64,000 bases of DNA, taken from the NCBI GenBank assembly GCA_046351595.1, contig JAXLYE010000001.1, positions 1,054,001 through 1,118,000 on the forward strand, read 5' to 3'. This stretch comes from JAXLYE01 sp046351595. Its GTDB lineage: Bacteria > Myxococcota_A > Polyangia > Palsa-1104 > JAEUJZ01. Every line of letters begins with the position of its first letter. Position 1 is the stretch's first letter. The notes under the pieces are model-generated. The model was not told the origin of the DNA. It did no database searches and saw nothing but the letters and a program-made list of their open reading frames with translations. Positions 17,048 through 30,233 of the stretch are shown here, piece by piece. Position numbers and translations under genes: made by a program.

Positions 17048-19483
17048 TCAGGCGCTCGCGGGCTTCTTGCGGGCGGCGGGGTTCTCGCGGATCTGGACCA
17101 GGCTGGCGGGGATGCGGTCGAGGCGCCGGGGCTTGTTGTCGGCGTCGGCGACACCGAAGCTGAGCACGCCGGTCGGGCAGCTCTGGACGCAGGCCGAGCA
17201 GCGCACGCACTCGGGGTCCTGCATCGGCAGGCCCTTGTTGGCGAAGTTCATGACGTCGATGCCCATGTGGCAGACCGACGTGCACACGTTGCAGCTGATG
17301 CACTTCTTCTTGTCGGCGAAGATGCGGAACCGCGAGAACCTTGTGTAGATATGCATCAGCGCCGCCAGCGGGCAGGCGAAGCGGCACCAGACGCGGCCGG
17401 AATACTTGAAATACAGGCCGACGCCCAGGATGCCGCCGAACAGGATATCGATGAACCACTTGTAGCTAAGCGGGTTGACCAGCCGGCCCTCGTGGTTCTT
17501 GCCTTCGAGCAACAGGTGGAACGAGCGCGCGGCCCACGACTCGGGCCACAGCCAGCCGGCGATGCGGATGAACAGCATCACGAAGGCGATGGCCAGGAAC
17601 ACCTGACCGATCGCGTTCAGGCGGTTGGGGATCGGGCCGTGCGGCATCTTGGTGCGCTGCTGGTCGCCCATGGTCTCGGCGAGGGCGCCGCACGAGCAGA
17701 TCCAGCCGCAGAACACGCCCTTGCCATAGCGATAGATCAGCAGCGGGATCAGGACGAAGGTCTGCAGGAAGCTGATCGCCAGCCACCAGCCCATGGGCTT
17801 ATCGGTAAATACGTTATAGACCGATAGTGGCCAGGCGAGGATGAAGCCGTAGGCCCGCCAGTAGGCGCGCGGGTGGCCCCAGCTCGGCCACGTGCCGGCG
17901 GCATATTCGGCTTCAGAGATGTATTTTTCGAACAGGTTATCGGCGAACGCGCCGCCGGTGCCGCCGGTGAAGAAGCCGTTGTATCCGAGCCACGGCAGGA
18001 TGATCTCGGGCAGGATGAACAGCGGGATCAGCTGGAAGCCGATCAGCGACAGCGTCTGCCACTTCACATACGGCGTCTTGCGGCGCCTGATGCGCTGGAT
18101 GCCGAAGGTCACGATGCAGAGGCTGTAGAGCAGCGTGTAGTAGAACGATCGCGACTTCAGCGACACCGCCAGCGTGCCGAGCACCGTCGAGCGATCGGCG
18201 AACGACTTCGCGAGCGAGCCGCTGAAGCTGTCCGGGAACGGGTCGAGCCAGTGCTCGGTCGGCCCGCCCGACTTCCAGGCGTATAAGAAGGTGCAGAAGA
18301 GCAGCAGCGTGGCCAGGAAGATCCAGCCGAGCGGCTGCGTCTCGCCGTGGATCGGCACGCCCGAGCGGCGCAGGAAGTCGAGCGGCGCCTCGCGCCCGAT
18401 CATCGCGAAGACGACGTCGTTCGGCAGCCGGACCTCGCGCTTGTCCTTGTCGGACAGCACCACCTCGTCGGAGCGGATCTCCTTGAGCTCGGAGGCGAGC
18501 ATCACCGTCAGGCGGCCGGGGTGGGCGGCCTTGAGGAACACGCCGCTCGCCGTGGTCACCCGCTCGGAGGTCGGCTGCTCGACGGCGACCGGGGCGCTCG
18601 GGTCCTTGACCAGAGCGGCGATGCGCTCGAGGTTGTCGGGCTTGGGGCGCGCGAACTCGGGCTTGCGGTAGGACAGCGTCACGTCGGCGCCGCCCTGCGT
18701 GAGCGCGATGGCCGCCTCGAGCGCGCTGTCGCCGCCGCCGACGACGAGCACGCGCTTTTCGGCGTAGTCCTTGGGGTCGTGCAGGCGGTTGTAGACCTTG
18801 TCGAGCTCCTCGCCGGGCACGCCGAGCTTGCGGAAGTTGCCGCTGCGGCCGATCGCGATGATGACGCGCAGCGCGCGCAGCGCCTTGTCCTTGTCCTTGG
18901 CCTTGTCGCCGCCGGCGAGCTCGCACAGCAGGACGTCGCCGTCGCGGCGCACGCGCTCGACGCGCAGGGTGCGCACGTCGATGCCCGCGGCCTGGCCGCG
19001 CATCTCGTCGAGCAGCGCCTCCTTCACCTCGGCCGTGAACTGCAGCTCACCGGCCGGCACCATGTCCTTTGGATAGGTGTAGATCGGCTTGCCCTTGGGA
19101 AAGTTCGCCACCGTCGAGAAGACCTGCGTGGCCTCGACGATGACGAAGTCCAGGCCGCGCTTGTTGGCCTGCAGCGCCGCGGCCATTCCCGAGACGCCGG
19201 CGCCGATGATCACGAGGTCGTGCACGCCGGCCGGCTTGCGCTCGCGGGCCGCCGCAAAGCGCGGCTCCGCCATGATGGCATCGACGGCGCGCGCGCCCGA
19301 GTCCGCCGAGAACTTGAGCAGCGGCACGCCGGTCAGGTCGCCGACGACGTACAGACCGGGCACGCGGGTGCTGCCGTCCTCGCGCACCACGGGCAGGCGC
19401 TCGACGCCTCCAGCGGGCCAGCGCGTGTGGAGCCAGTGAAGGTAGCGGGCGAGCGGGTTCCAGGAGGACGCTGCTGCGGGCAT
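17048..19483 (-). CDS. Flavin-dependent oxidoreductase fused to NapH/NosR-like membrane polyferredoxin
   Basis: 811 residues. ATG 19483 follows GAGGAG by five bases. The N-terminal ~375 residues resemble TrxB/YpdA-type pyridine nucleotide-disulfide oxidoreductases: LYVVGDLTGVPLLK (~30), FAD site VIIGAGVSGMAAAL (~91) and NADPH site VLVVGGGDSALEAA (~244). No redox CxxC is seen in this part. Several membrane segments follow (~381-705). Iron-sulfur motifs are FCGWICSCGAL (~588-598), WCRFACP (~700), CISCNVCTSVC (~728) and CVRCSACVQSCP (~760), the last two a 2[4Fe-4S] ferredoxin. Likely an inner-membrane electron conduit from NAD(P)H to Fe-S centres; acceptor unknown. Confidence 0.85.
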   Translation of the reverse strand: MPAAASSWNPLARYLHWLHTRWPAGGVERLPVVREDGSTRVPGLYVVGDLTGVPLLKFSADSGARAVDAIMAEPRFAAARERKPAGVHDLVIIGAGVSGMAAALQANKRGLDFVIVEATQVFSTVANFPKGKPIYTYPKDMVPAGELQFTAEVKEALLDEMRGQAAGIDVRTLRVERVRRDGDVLLCELAGGDKAKDKDKALRALRVIIAIGRSGNFRKLGVPGEELDKVYNRLHDPKDYAEKRVLVVGGGDSALEAAIALTQGGADVTLSYRKPEFARPKPDNLERIAALVKDPSAPVAVEQPTSERVTTASGVFLKAAHPGRLTVMLASELKEIRSDEVVLSDKDKREVRLPNDVVFAMIGREAPLDFLRRSGVPIHGETQPLGWIFLATLLLFCTFLYAWKSGGPTEHWLDPFPDSFSGSLAKSFADRSTVLGTLAVSLKSRSFYYTLLYSLCIVTFGIQRIRRRKTPYVKWQTLSLIGFQLIPLFILPEIILPWLGYNGFFTGGTGGAFADNLFEKYISEAEYAAGTWPSWGHPRAYWRAYGFILAWPLSVYNVFTDKPMGWWLAISFLQTFVLIPLLIYRYGKGVFCGWICSCGALAETMGDQQRTKMPHGPIPNRLNAIGQVFLAIAFVMLFIRIAGWLWPESWAARSFHLLLEGKNHEGRLVNPLSYKWFIDILFGGILGVGLYFKYSGRVWCRFACPLAALMHIYTRFSRFRIFADKKKCISCNVCTSVCHMGIDVMNFANKGLPMQDPECVRCSACVQSCPTGVLSFGVADADNKPRRLDRIPASLVQIRENPAARKKPASA

Positions 19484-19559
19484 GGACTCCTCGGATGGCG
19501 CCGTAGGGCTATCGCTTAGAGGCCATCTTCTCACAGCAGGTAACAGGTTTTGTTCAGGC

Positions 19560-19597
19560 AAAAAAAAGCCCCGCCGGGCTTATCGCCAAGCGGGGCT
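19560..19597 (-). terminator. Intrinsic terminator of dnaK
   Basis: On the minus strand AGCCCCGC/GCGGGGCT (stem 8) is followed by an unbroken run of eight T. It lies about 90 bases after the dnaK stop and separates dnaK from the flavoprotein gene. Confidence 0.85.
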
Positions 19598-19684
19598 CCT
19601 AGTGGGCTCCTGGTTGTCGGGATCGCAGAGCGCCGGCCTCTGGTTTCGGGCTCGGCGGCTGCCGCGCCGGGCTAGCGCTTCGGC

Positions 19685-21631
<1,947 letters not shown>

Positions 21632-21973
21632 TGCTTTCCTCCGGGCGATTGATCCCTAGGAGCCCACTAAGCTGCCCGAGACGCAACCGCAGAACGTTTT
21701 GGTGATTTCCAGGAGCGAACCTAAGCACGGCCCATGGGCCGTCAAGCGCGTGCCGCGACCGCGCGCTCCAGAATGCCGGAGATTGCCGCCGGATCTACGC
21801 CGGATTCCCGGAAGTTGCCGAGGCTCACTGCCGCCGGGCCGCCGCCACGGCTCCCTGCGGATGGTCCGACGAACGCAGCGCCAGGCCATGGCCCGCCGCG
21901 CGCCGCCCCGCTTCGGGGCAAACCCCAGGCACTCGTTGACCCGGGAGCGACGGCCGTGTTAAGAGCGCCGCTC
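21632..21973. other. Divergent intergenic region, dnaK / mtnP
   Basis: 342 bases between divergent starts. The dnaK ribosome site (GGAGG) is at its left end. I found no CIRCE palindrome, no clear promoter hexamers and no supported gene; open frames here are low-complexity shadows. Confidence 0.6.
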
Positions 21974-22876
21974 GTGTCTCCACGAAAGATCATTGGGGTG
22001 CTCGGCGGCTCCGGACTCTATGAGATGGCCGGTCTGTCGTCGGTCCGAGAGGTAACGGTCGAGACGCCCTTTGGCGCACCGTCCGACGCCTATATCGTCG
22101 GTGAGCTCGGCGACGTGCGGCTGGTGTTCCTGCCGCGTCACGGGCGCGGCCACCGCTTCCTGCCGAGCGAGATCAACTATGCCGCCAACGTCCACGGCAT
22201 GAAGCAGCTCGGCGTCGAGTACATCCTGTCCGTCTCGGCGGTCGGCTCGCTGCGCGAGCACATCCGTCCCGGCGACGTGGTGCTGCCCGATCAGTTCATC
22301 GACCGCACGCGCGGCACCCGGCGCAGCACCTTCTACGGCAACGGCGTCGTCGGTCACGTCTCGTTCGCGGATCCGATCTGCGGCACCCTGCACGACACCC
22401 TCGTCGAGGTCGCGCAGGCCGAGCGCGGCGACGCCGCGGGCGTGCACACGCGCGGCACCTACGTCGTCATGGAGGGCCCGGCCTTCTCGACGCGCGCCGA
22501 GTCGCACCTCTACCGCAGCTGGGGCGCCGACGTGATCGGCATGACCAACCTGCCCGAGGCCAAGCTCGCGCGCGAGGCCGAGATCTGCTACGCGACGGTG
22601 GCGCTGCCGACGGACTACGACTGCTGGCGTGAAGAGGAAGCCCCGGTCAGCGTCGACGCCGTGATCGCGGTGCTGCGGCGCAACGTCGATCTGGCCCGCC
22701 GGATCATCCGCAGCGCGGCCGAGCGCATCTCTGCCCTGCCGCCCCGGACCTGCGACTGTGCCTCGGCGGGGCGGTTCGCGGTGATGACCACGACCGATCA
22801 GATCTCCGCTGAGGCGTATGCTCGTCTCGAGCTGATCATCGGCCGCTACTTCCCGCGCCCCGCGCGCAACGCCTGA
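21974..22876 (+). CDS. mtnP: S-methyl-5'-thioadenosine phosphorylase
   Basis: 300 residues from GTG 21974 (AAGAG eight bases upstream); GTG 21956 is an alternative adding six residues. Family landmarks are IIGVLGGSGLYEMAG, FLPRHGRGHRFLPSEINY, SVSAVGSLREHIRPGD, VVMEGPAFSTRAES, GADVIGMTNLPEAKLARE and VALPTDYDCW; the Asp in the last motif typifies 6-aminopurine-specific MTA phosphorylases. The enzyme splits methylthioadenosine with phosphate into adenine and methylthioribose-1-phosphate in methionine salvage. It heads a three-gene + strand operon with a PfkB kinase and a TrmH methyltransferase. Confidence 0.93.
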   Translation: MSPRKIIGVLGGSGLYEMAGLSSVREVTVETPFGAPSDAYIVGELGDVRLVFLPRHGRGHRFLPSEINYAANVHGMKQLGVEYILSVSAVGSLREHIRPGDVVLPDQFIDRTRGTRRSTFYGNGVVGHVSFADPICGTLHDTLVEVAQAERGDAAGVHTRGTYVVMEGPAFSTRAESHLYRSWGADVIGMTNLPEAKLAREAEICYATVALPTDYDCWREEEAPVSVDAVIAVLRRNVDLARRIIRSAAERISALPPRTCDCASAGRFAVMTTTDQISAEAYARLELIIGRYFPRPARNA

Positions 22877-22923
22877 TCGCGGCCGTCGATCCGCACGGCT
22901 TCACTGCATCTTAAGGAGCGCTC

Positions 22924-23859
22924 GTGAGTTCCGATCCAGGTCTGCTCGTTGTCGGCTCGCTCGGCCTTGATACGATCGAGACGCCGACCGCCGCACGGCA
23001 CGAGGTGCTGGGCGGCTCCGCGGCGTACTTCGCGGCGGCCGCGTCGTTCATGGCCAAGGCGGCGCTGGTCGCCGTCGTCGGTGAGGACTTCACCGGCGAG
23101 CACGGCGCCTTCCTGCACCGCCTCGGCATCGACACCGAGGGGCTGGAGCAGCGACCCGGGCGCACCTTCCGCTGGCACGGGCGCTACTCGGAAGACTTCA
23201 ACAAGCGCACCACCCTTTTGACCGAGCTGAACGTCTTTGCCGGCTTCGAGCCCAAGCTGCCGAGCGGGTACCGCAGCGCGCGCCTGCTGTTCCTCGGCAA
23301 CATCGATCCGGTGCTGCAGCTGCGCGTGCTCGAGCAGATGGAGCAGCCGGCGCTGGTCGGCCTCGACACCATGAACTTCTGGATCAACGGCTCGCGCCAG
23401 GCGCTGCTGCAGGTCCTGCGGCACGTCGACTTCCTGCTGCTCAACGACGAGGAGGCGCGGCTGCTCTCGGGCATCAACAACCTGGTGCGGGCGGCACGCG
23501 CCATCCAGGACCTCGGGCCCAAGAACGTCATCATCAAGCGCGGCGACGCGGGCGCCCTGCTCTTCCACAGCAACCAGGTGTTCGCGGCGCCGGCGCTGCC
23601 GATGTCCGAGGTCGTCGATCCGACGGGCGCGGGCGACTGCTTCGCCGGCGGCTTCATGGGCTTCCTGAGCCGCGCCTGGCACGGCGGCCCGCTCGACGGC
23701 ATGACCGTGCGCCGCGCGATGATCTGCGGCAGCACCATGGCCAGCTTCTGCTGCGAGGACTTCAGCCTCGATCGCTTCCGCACCCTGACCGCCGCGGACA
23801 TCGACGAGCGCTTCCGTGCCTTCCGGCGCCTCACCCACTTCGACGAGCTGCAGCTCTAG
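22924..23859 (+). CDS. PfkB-family (ribokinase-like) carbohydrate/nucleoside kinase
   Basis: 311 residues from GTG 22924, preceded by AAGGAG at four bases. The N-terminal signature GGSAAYFAAAAS and the C-terminal signature VVDPTGAGDCFAGGFMGF, whose Asp is the catalytic base, are both intact. FLLLNDEEARLLSG and NVIIKRGDAGALLF are also typical. Following mtnP by 47 bases suggests a nucleoside or pentose substrate from purine salvage (inference); adenosine kinase activity is possible but not shown. Confidence 0.88.
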   Translation: MSSDPGLLVVGSLGLDTIETPTAARHEVLGGSAAYFAAAASFMAKAALVAVVGEDFTGEHGAFLHRLGIDTEGLEQRPGRTFRWHGRYSEDFNKRTTLLTELNVFAGFEPKLPSGYRSARLLFLGNIDPVLQLRVLEQMEQPALVGLDTMNFWINGSRQALLQVLRHVDFLLLNDEEARLLSGINNLVRAARAIQDLGPKNVIIKRGDAGALLFHSNQVFAAPALPMSEVVDPTGAGDCFAGGFMGFLSRAWHGGPLDGMTVRRAMICGSTMASFCCEDFSLDRFRTLTAADIDERFRAFRRLTHFDELQL

Positions 23860-23896
23860 CCCGCAGGCTCCCGTCGAGGGCCGAGGAACAACCCCC

Positions 23897-24667
23897 ATGG
23901 GCCGTGCCGTCCCGCGCCTGTCCGGCGCCCTGCCGCCGCGCTTCGCGGACACCGAGTGGTCACCGCCGAGCCGCGCCGACGAGCAGACCGCGCTCGCCGA
24001 GGCGGCGCCCGACGAGATCATCGCGGCGCTGTCGCCGCTGGTCGTGCCGACGCGGCGCGAGCGCATCGATCGGGTGGCGGCCGGTCGCCTCGCCGGTGTG
24101 GCGCTGGTGCTCGAGGACCTGCACGACCCGCACAACGGCGGCGCGGCCCTGCGCAGCTGCGAGGCGGTCGGGCTGTGCGAGGTCCACGTCATAAAGAACA
24201 AGGAGCGCTTCCGGACCTCGTCGCGCGTGACCCAGGGCTGCGACAAGTGGCTCGACGTCGTGCAGCACCGCGACACGAGCGCCTGCCTGCGCTCGCTGCG
24301 GGCGCGCGGCTTCCGCCTGTACGCGGCGGTGCCGAGCGCGACCCGCCGCCTCGAGGAGCTCGACCCGCTCGCGCCGGCCGCGTTCCTGATCGGCAACGAG
24401 CACGCCGGCCTGACCCCCGAGGCGCGGGCGCTGTGCGACGAGCAGTTCACCATCCCGATGCACGGCTTCAGCGAGAGCATGAACCTCTCGGTGGCCACCG
24501 CGATCACGCTGTACACGCACACCTCACGCCGCCGCGCCGCCCTCGGCCACGACGGTGACCTCGACGAAGCGCGGCTCGCCGAGCTGCGCGCCCGCTACTA
24601 CGTCCGCGACGTCCGCGGCGCCGTCGCGGTCGTCCGCCGCCACCGCCAGCAGGCGGCCGCGCGCTAG
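23897..24667 (+). CDS. trmH: TrmH-family RNA 2'-O-methyltransferase
   Basis: 256 residues from ATG 23897, with GAGG upstream. The SPOUT knot motifs are all present: motif 1 LVLEDLHDPHNGGAALRSCE (the N-G replaces the more usual N-x-S/G-A), motif 2 FLIGNEHAGLTPEA and motif 3 IPMHGFSESMNLSVATAI. Arrangement and C-terminal helix resemble TrmH, which methylates G18 ribose in tRNA; an rRNA target cannot be excluded. Third gene of the mtnP operon, 37 bases after the kinase. Confidence 0.85.
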   Translation: MGRAVPRLSGALPPRFADTEWSPPSRADEQTALAEAAPDEIIAALSPLVVPTRRERIDRVAAGRLAGVALVLEDLHDPHNGGAALRSCEAVGLCEVHVIKNKERFRTSSRVTQGCDKWLDVVQHRDTSACLRSLRARGFRLYAAVPSATRRLEELDPLAPAAFLIGNEHAGLTPEARALCDEQFTIPMHGFSESMNLSVATAITLYTHTSRRRAALGHDGDLDEARLAELRARYYVRDVRGAVAVVRRHRQQAAAR

Positions 24668-24809
24668 CCCCGCTCCCGACGAGATTTCAGGTTCATTCCG
24701 CGCCCGCGCAGGCGTGTCGCCGACGTGCGGCACGAGCGCCGCGTCGCGCGCTGTCTGCTGCTCAGGTTATCGGGGAGAGGGAGAGAGAGGCGGGCGGAGG
24801 AGCCGGCCC

Positions 24810-24837
24810 GCGACCGCCCGCCGCAGCGGACGGTCGC
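24810..24837. terminator. Hairpin downstream of the second OmpA gene
   Basis: GCGACCG pairs with CGGTCGC over seven bases with an inner CCGC/GCGG stem. It lies 13 bases after the OmpA stop (minus strand) and in the gap of a convergent pair. There is no T-run. Confidence 0.4.
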
Positions 24838-24850
24838 AGCGCCGCGCGTG

Positions 24851-26953
<2,103 letters not shown>

Positions 26954-27090
26954 CTGCACGTTTTCCTCTCGAAAAGAGTTCCCACGCAGGTCCGCCCCAG
27001 GGAGTGCCGGGCGCCTGTCGTGCGAGCCGTGACCCGTCTTGTCCGTCGAAGACGTGCGGCTCTTTGGAGCGTCTGGAGAAAGATGGATAC

Positions 27091-27119
27091 GTGTTATTCG
27101 ACTTGGCATGTATTGTCAA
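27091..27119 (-). promoter_or_regulatory. Promoter of the second OmpA gene
   Basis: On the minus strand a perfect TTGACA (27114-27119) is followed after 17 bases by TAACAC (27091-27096), in an AT-rich stretch. The leader would be about 130 bases. Confidence 0.55.
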
Positions 27120-27277
27120 ACGCCTTCCCACACCCTGACTTGCCGCGGTCCATAAGGTGTGATTCCGACGGGAGATACGTCACAGGTTGGGGCGCGGACC
27201 GGGCGCGATTGTGGGCCGCGATGCGCGGCGCGGACCGGACCCAAACCCGCTGGCCGTGGTGTATAGATGGGTCGATC

Positions 27278-27317
27278 CAGTCTGGGCCAGTCTGGGCCAG
27301 GCCGGGCCAGGCCCTGG
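27278..27317. repeat. 10-base tandem repeat in the leader of the TIM-barrel gene
   Basis: Four units: CAGTCTGGGC twice exactly, then CAGGCCGGGC and CAGGCCCTGG. It begins about 11 bases after a TATAGA box, so it would be at the 5' end of the transcript. Confidence 0.6.
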
Positions 27318-27341
27318 CCGAACCCCCGGACGACTTGCGAC

Positions 27342-28379
27342 ATGACGGCTCATCAGACCCTCAGCGGCGGCGACAGCAATCGCGAAGGCGACCGTGTCCT
27401 GGGACCCGAAGCGCAGGCGTCCGCCCCGCAGCCGCGCTGCGCGCTCGGCACCGGCTTCCTCGTGGCGCTCGCGCGGCACGGCCGCTCTGTCGCCGACGCT
27501 GCGGCGCTGCTCGACGGGGCCGAGTCGCTCGGCGCGGACACGCTCTACCTCGACGAGACCGTGCTGGCGGACGGCACCGGCGCGCTGCTCGACGGGCTGG
27601 CGGCCGAGCTATTGCGCCGTCGCCGCGGCGGCGCGGTGCTGGGGCTGGAGGCGTCGCTCGGTGCGCACCGGCTCGGTCGGCCGCGCGCGCGCCTGGCCGC
27701 GGCGTGCGCGCTCGATCGCGAGGAGGCGCAGGCCGCGACCGCGGTCGCCGAGGCCGCGCTGGCGCTCGCCGCCGAGCTGCAGGCCCCGACGGTGACGCTG
27801 CGCCTCGGGCCGGTCGCCGGCCTGCGCCGCCACTGGGAGCGGGCGCGCGCCGGCCTCTTGCGCGGCGCCCTGCACGAGGACGATCGCCTCGCCGACGAGC
27901 TGCTCGAGGCGCGCGCTGGCCTCTTGCCGCGGCACCTCGAGATGGCGCTGCGCAGCGCCGAGCGGATCGCCAACCTCGCGCTGCGCCACGGCGTCACCGT
28001 GCTCCTGCCGTCGCCGCGGCGGGCGATCGAGCTGCCGGCGCCGCTCGAGCTGCAGGTGCTGCTCGCCGAGCTGCGCGGCGCGCCGCTGCGGCCGATGCTC
28101 GACCTGCCGGCCGCGCACCTCGCCTCGACGATGCGGCTCCTCCCGCTGCGCCCGACGGTGCTGGCCTTTTCGGGCGGGCCGCTGCACCTGCTCGGCGACG
28201 CCTGCGGCGCGGTCGGGGCGCTGCCGCCCGGGCACGGCGAGGTCGACGTCGCGGCGGTGGCGCAGGCCCTGCCCGCGGCGGCACACCGCGCCTTCCTGCC
28301 CTGGCGCGGCCTGCACCCGCGCGAGCTCGCCGCCGGCTACCACGCCGTCGCCGGCCTGGCCGCGGGCGCGCTGCGCTGA
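27342..28379 (+). CDS. Probable sugar-phosphate isomerase/epimerase-like TIM-barrel protein
   Basis: 345 residues from ATG 27342; an earlier ATG at 27267 would translate the tandem repeat and is unlikely. The order of short strands and helices (DTLYLDETVLADG, VTLRLGPVAGL, ANLALRHGVTVLLPSPRRA, RPMLDLPAAHLAST, LAFSGGPLHLLGD) fits the xylose-isomerase-like / AP endonuclease 2 TIM barrel. The Glu and His metal ligands common in that fold are only partly recognisable (LDET, HLAST, GHGEVD), so activity is unsure. Ala/Leu/Arg content is very high. Standalone gene. Confidence 0.6.
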   Translation: MTAHQTLSGGDSNREGDRVLGPEAQASAPQPRCALGTGFLVALARHGRSVADAAALLDGAESLGADTLYLDETVLADGTGALLDGLAAELLRRRRGGAVLGLEASLGAHRLGRPRARLAAACALDREEAQAATAVAEAALALAAELQAPTVTLRLGPVAGLRRHWERARAGLLRGALHEDDRLADELLEARAGLLPRHLEMALRSAERIANLALRHGVTVLLPSPRRAIELPAPLELQVLLAELRGAPLRPMLDLPAAHLASTMRLLPLRPTVLAFSGGPLHLLGDACGAVGALPPGHGEVDVAAVAQALPAAAHRAFLPWRGLHPRELAAGYHAVAGLAAGALR

Positions 28380-28466
28380 GGCCCGCAGGCCCGCAGGCCC
28401 GCGCGCTCCGCTCGAGCCGCCGCAGCGCCGGACCCGTGCGGTCCAGCAGCGACGGGCGCGAGCGGG

Positions 28467-30233
28467 CTACTCACTCAGCTTGAACTGGTTGCCCTGGTTG
28501 GTCATGCCTTCGCGCTGACAGACATAGACCATGTACTGGCGGCCCGGCGCGTCGAGGTGACGGTAGGCCTCGTTGGCGAGCTTGACGTCGCGCAGGTGGC
28601 ATGCGGCGCCGCCGATGATGCGCCAGGCCCGCACCGGGCTGGCCTTGGTCATCTGGCGCGCCTGGCTGATGGCCTGCTGGTAGTTGCCGTTGACGAAGTT
28701 GGTCTGCGCCTCGGTGAGCGCGGCGTCCGCGTCGGCGGCGCTGACGTCGGCCTTGACCGGCTCCTTCTTCGTGTCCTCGGGCTTCTCGGTCGGCTCGACC
28801 GGCTGCTTCACGCCCTCGGGCGGCTTGTTGCGACGCGGCGTCTTGTCGCCGTGCGACTTGGACGAGCCGCCCGGATCGTTGCTGGCGACCACCGGGCTGC
28901 TGGTGCTGCCGCCGCCGCCGCACGGCAGGTCCTTGGCGGCCAGCGCCTTGACCTGCTTGGGATCGATGTCGAGCACGGCCTGCACCTGCGAGCGCGCCTC
29001 GGAGCAGTTGCCCTGCGCCCGCGCGTCCGCCGCCAGCTTCAGGTGGTTCTCGACGAACAGCGGGAAGATCTTGTCGTAGTCCTCGCGCGCGATCTGCTTG
29101 TACACCGAGGTGTCCGGCAGCTCGCGGTAGGACGACAGCGCCGAGTCGTAGTTGCCGGTGCCGGCGGCGCTGGCGAAGCGGTCGTAGACCTGCTTGTTCT
29201 TGGCCTCGGTTTCGGCCGCGCCGCGCTTGGTCGTCGCCAGATCGCGCCGGCTCTGCGGCACGCCCGTCAGCGACAGCACGCGCGTGCTCTTCTCGATGGC
29301 GTCGGGCCAGCGCTTGTTCTGCAGGTCGGTCTCGACCTCGACCAGGAGCTTCGCCGCCTCGGCGTCGGGATCCTGCGCCGGCGGCTTGGTCATGTAGAAG
29401 TACGCGCCGCCGCCGACCACAGCCAGAAGCAGCAGCACGATCAGCAGCGGCACGACCGGCGAGCTGCGCTTGTCGAGATCCACGATCTTGTCGCGGATGT
29501 CGATGTCTTGTCCCGGCGGGACGAAGATCAGGCGGACGTGACCGAGGTCGATCAGGTCGCCCTTGCGCAGCTCGACCTTGCCGTACTCCTCGCCGTTGAC
29601 GCGGACGCCGTTGGCGCTCTGCAGGTCGGAGATGTGGAAGTGATCGTTCTCGCGGACGATCTTGGCGTGGTGGCGCGAGATCGACCGGTGGTTCAGCACC
29701 ACGTCGTTGTCGTCGGTGCGACCGATGACGACGGCGGCCTTGTCGAGCGGGAACTCCTGCCGCGCGAAGTTGGTCGACACCACGATCAGGCGCGCCGGCT
29801 TCTCCGGCCCCTTGACCGGCGCCGCCACCGCGGCCTGCGTGACCGTCGGGGCCGCGACCGCGGGCTGGGGCATCGTCGGGGCGCTCGCGGCCATCGGGTT
29901 GGGCGAGGCGACCTGCGGAGCGACCTGCGTCTTTACCGCGGCCTTGTCGAGCTTGATCGAGACCTGGTAGTCGCCGATCTGGACGCGATCCCCGTCGTTG
30001 ACCGGGACCTTGCCCTGGATGCGCTCGCCGTTGACCTTGATGCCGTTGTAGCTGAGCAGGTCCTCGATGAAGAGCCCATTACCCGTACGGCTGAAGCGCG
30101 CATGTCGACGGGAGACGTTGCGCTCCGTGAGACGGATCGTGTTCCCTTCCTTCCGCCCGATGGTGATCTCGTCGCGGATGATGGGGACTTCCGTCGTCTT
30201 TCCCTCGTCGTCCTCGATAATGAGCTTATACAT
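28467..30233 (-). CDS. Membrane protein with two FHA domains
   Basis: 588 residues. FHA domain 1 at ~25-95 (ITIGRKEGNTIRL, VSRRHARF, SYNGIKVNGE) and FHA domain 2 at ~165-240 (VVIGRTDDNDVVL, SISRHHAKI, SANGVRVNGE) keep the Gly-Arg, Ser-Arg-x-His and Asn-Gly residues that bind phosphothreonine. An Ala/Pro linker joins them. One membrane segment (~258-281) follows, then a ~300-residue region, presumably on the far side, with TPR-like stretches. It probably reads Ser/Thr kinase signals in the cytoplasm; the nearest kinase here is at 59-63 kb, and a link is only inferred. Confidence 0.88.
   Translation of the reverse strand: MYKLIIEDDEGKTTEVPIIRDEITIGRKEGNTIRLTERNVSRRHARFSRTGNGLFIEDLLSYNGIKVNGERIQGKVPVNDGDRVQIGDYQVSIKLDKAAVKTQVAPQVASPNPMAASAPTMPQPAVAAPTVTQAAVAAPVKGPEKPARLIVVSTNFARQEFPLDKAAVVIGRTDDNDVVLNHRSISRHHAKIVRENDHFHISDLQSANGVRVNGEEYGKVELRKGDLIDLGHVRLIFVPPGQDIDIRDKIVDLDKRSSPVVPLLIVLLLLAVVGGGAYFYMTKPPAQDPDAEAAKLLVEVETDLQNKRWPDAIEKSTRVLSLTGVPQSRRDLATTKRGAAETEAKNKQVYDRFASAAGTGNYDSALSSYRELPDTSVYKQIAREDYDKIFPLFVENHLKLAADARAQGNCSEARSQVQAVLDIDPKQVKALAAKDLPCGGGGSTSSPVVASNDPGGSSKSHGDKTPRRNKPPEGVKQPVEPTEKPEDTKKEPVKADVSAADADAALTEAQTNFVNGNYQQAISQARQMTKASPVRAWRIIGGAACHLRDVKLANEAYRHLDAPGRQYMVYVCQREGMTNQGNQFKLSE

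Larger units (their letters stand above)
26954..27341. other. Divergent intergenic region
   Basis: 388 bases between the OmpA gene and the TIM-barrel gene. It holds the OmpA promoter (27091-27119), a TATAGA box at 27262-27267 for the + strand and a 10-base tandem repeat (27278-27317). No gene is supported. Confidence 0.6.

Noticed and set aside
21632..21760. CIRCE or heat-shock promoter for dnaK
   Set aside because: No TTAGCACTC-N9-GAGTGCTAA palindrome and no convincing sigma-32 hexamers were found.
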